Below, in pieces: positions 63,431-64,000 of a stretch of DNA of 64,000 bases. Location: positions 1 to 64,000 of the forward strand of contig CAIRZB010000012.1 of assembly GCA_903882935.1 (NCBI GenBank), read 5' to 3'. Under the pieces are notes generated by a model, which saw only the letters and a program-made list of their open reading frames with translations, searched no databases and was not told where the DNA came from. The position numbers and the translations under genes are program-made. Position 1 is the stretch's first letter, and every line of letters starts with the position of its first letter. Source of the DNA: an uncultured Parafilimonas sp. (GTDB lineage: Bacteria; Bacteroidota; Bacteroidia; Chitinophagales; Chitinophagaceae).

Positions 63431-64000
63431 ATGAAAAGAATAGTCACATTACATCCTAAAGTCGTTTGCTGGGCGGCCATGGTGCTGCTGCCTTGCTTTG
63501 GTTTTGCACAAACCAACTTAAAATGTTGGTACCAGGGCGATATTGCCCAAGACAGCGTGTATGGCATAAGCCTAAACAAAGCATACAGTTTTTTGGCGGG
63601 GAAAAAAGCGCAGCCGGTTATTGTGGCCGTGATTGACTCCGGGATAGACACTGCCCACCAAAGCTTGAAAGGCGTTTTATGGACCAATACCAAGGAGATA
63701 CCCGGCAACGGCGTTGACGATGATGGCAACGGTTACATTGATGATGTGCATGGCTGGAATTTTTTGGGCAATAAGAACGGCACCGACCTTAGGAAGGATG
63801 TAGATGAAAGAAGCCGCCTATATTACCGCTACAAAAGCCGGTTTGTGGGGCAGGCCATAAACAGCGATAGCCTAAACGAAACGGATAAATGGTTGTACAG
63901 CCAATGGCAGAAAGCAGCCGCACAAATGAATATTTCCACCGACGAGCAGATGGAAATAGCCCTGCTCGATTTTACCTGCAAAGCCTTTAGGAAGCACGAG
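63431..64000 (+). CDS. S8 family peptidase (subtilase), N-terminal part
   Basis: 190 codons are visible before the window ends. A signal peptide (about 1-26) ends FGFAQ. The catalytic Asp69 is in VIVAVIDSGIDTAHQSL, and the following calcium-like stretch GNGVDDDGNGYIDDVHGWNF is standard for Bacteroidota subtilases. An insertion of charged helix (LRKDVDERSRLYYRYKSRF and on) precedes the expected His block, as in cell-surface S8 proteases of this phylum. It is an exported serine endopeptidase. The catalytic His and Ser lie beyond the edge. Confidence 0.92.
   Translation, partial: MKRIVTLHPKVVCWAAMVLLPCFGFAQTNLKCWYQGDIAQDSVYGISLNKAYSFLAGKKAQPVIVAVIDSGIDTAHQSLKGVLWTNTKEIPGNGVDDDGNGYIDDVHGWNFLGNKNGTDLRKDVDERSRLYYRYKSRFVGQAINSDSLNETDKWLYSQWQKAAAQMNISTDEQMEIALLDFTCKAFRKHE

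Overview
The window reads as a chromosomal segment of a Bacteroidota bacterium, most likely a member of the Chitinophagia/Sphingobacteriia side of the phylum (inference). The evidence is: three secreted proteins with a C-terminal type IX secretion (T9SS type A) sorting domain; promoter -7 elements of the TAnnTTTG type and almost no Shine-Dalgarno sequences; a split KdpD sensor; folP next to a DUF1599 gene; and a Nif3-like gene followed by a coiled-coil/zinc-ribbon gene. Base composition looks even across the window. I saw no rRNA, convincing tRNA, CRISPR array, prophage or complete insertion sequence.

Layout. 1-8000: the start of a secreted alpha/beta hydrolase, two small NTF2/SnoaL-like proteins (one a lipoprotein) and a 2037-residue T9SS-exported protein with four tandem IPT/TIG domains and many PKD/Ig-like modules. 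8288-13900: a GNAT enzyme; a one-way block of AraC regulator, ABM monooxygenase, LbH acetyltransferase, cupin and cyclophilin-like protein; then an acyl-CoA hydrolase/CoA-transferase and YggS. 14000-20000: a VWA lipoprotein, a YfhO membrane protein, a D-2-hydroxyacid dehydrogenase and a WalJ-like metallo-hydrolase. 20000-28600: the kdp potassium-uptake locus on the minus strand. It runs small membrane ORF (70 aa), small membrane ORF (27 aa), kdpF, kdpA, kdpB, kdpC, kdpD N-terminal part and a separate sensor histidine kinase. Its intergenic spaces hold palindromic repeats, a frameshifted antitoxin-like gene and a duplicated gene end. 28900-31500: an mlaE-mlaF-mlaD lipid-transport operon, followed by the relic of an outer-membrane-protein-like gene and a ModE-type regulator.

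32386-42850: Nif3-like protein, zinc-ribbon protein, a TPR protein convergent with a phosphatase-superfamily protein, an orphan gene, an amino-acid permease, a candidate 184-nt structured RNA, RlmK-like rRNA methyltransferase, folP and DUF1599. 42994-53844: two more T9SS cargo proteins, a pseudogene with two in-frame stops, a PIN toxin-antitoxin pair, an AdiC-like permease followed by a DDAH/arginine-deiminase-family hydrolase, and a fused SpmA-SpmB protein. 54263-64000: YchF GTPase, a Tat-lipoprotein/GMC oxidoreductase pair, a GH29 alpha-L-fucosidase, PhnA-like and VOC proteins, an ALDH7-type aldehyde dehydrogenase and the start of a subtilase.

The window is mostly ordinary core and accessory genome. 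The best leads are in small things: the tiny proteins and intergenic structures of the kdp locus, a candidate 6S-like RNA at 39967-40150, three genes each broken by one or two point lesions, a recurring promoter-to-ATG spacing that predicts leaderless mRNAs, and several classes of interspersed intergenic repeat.
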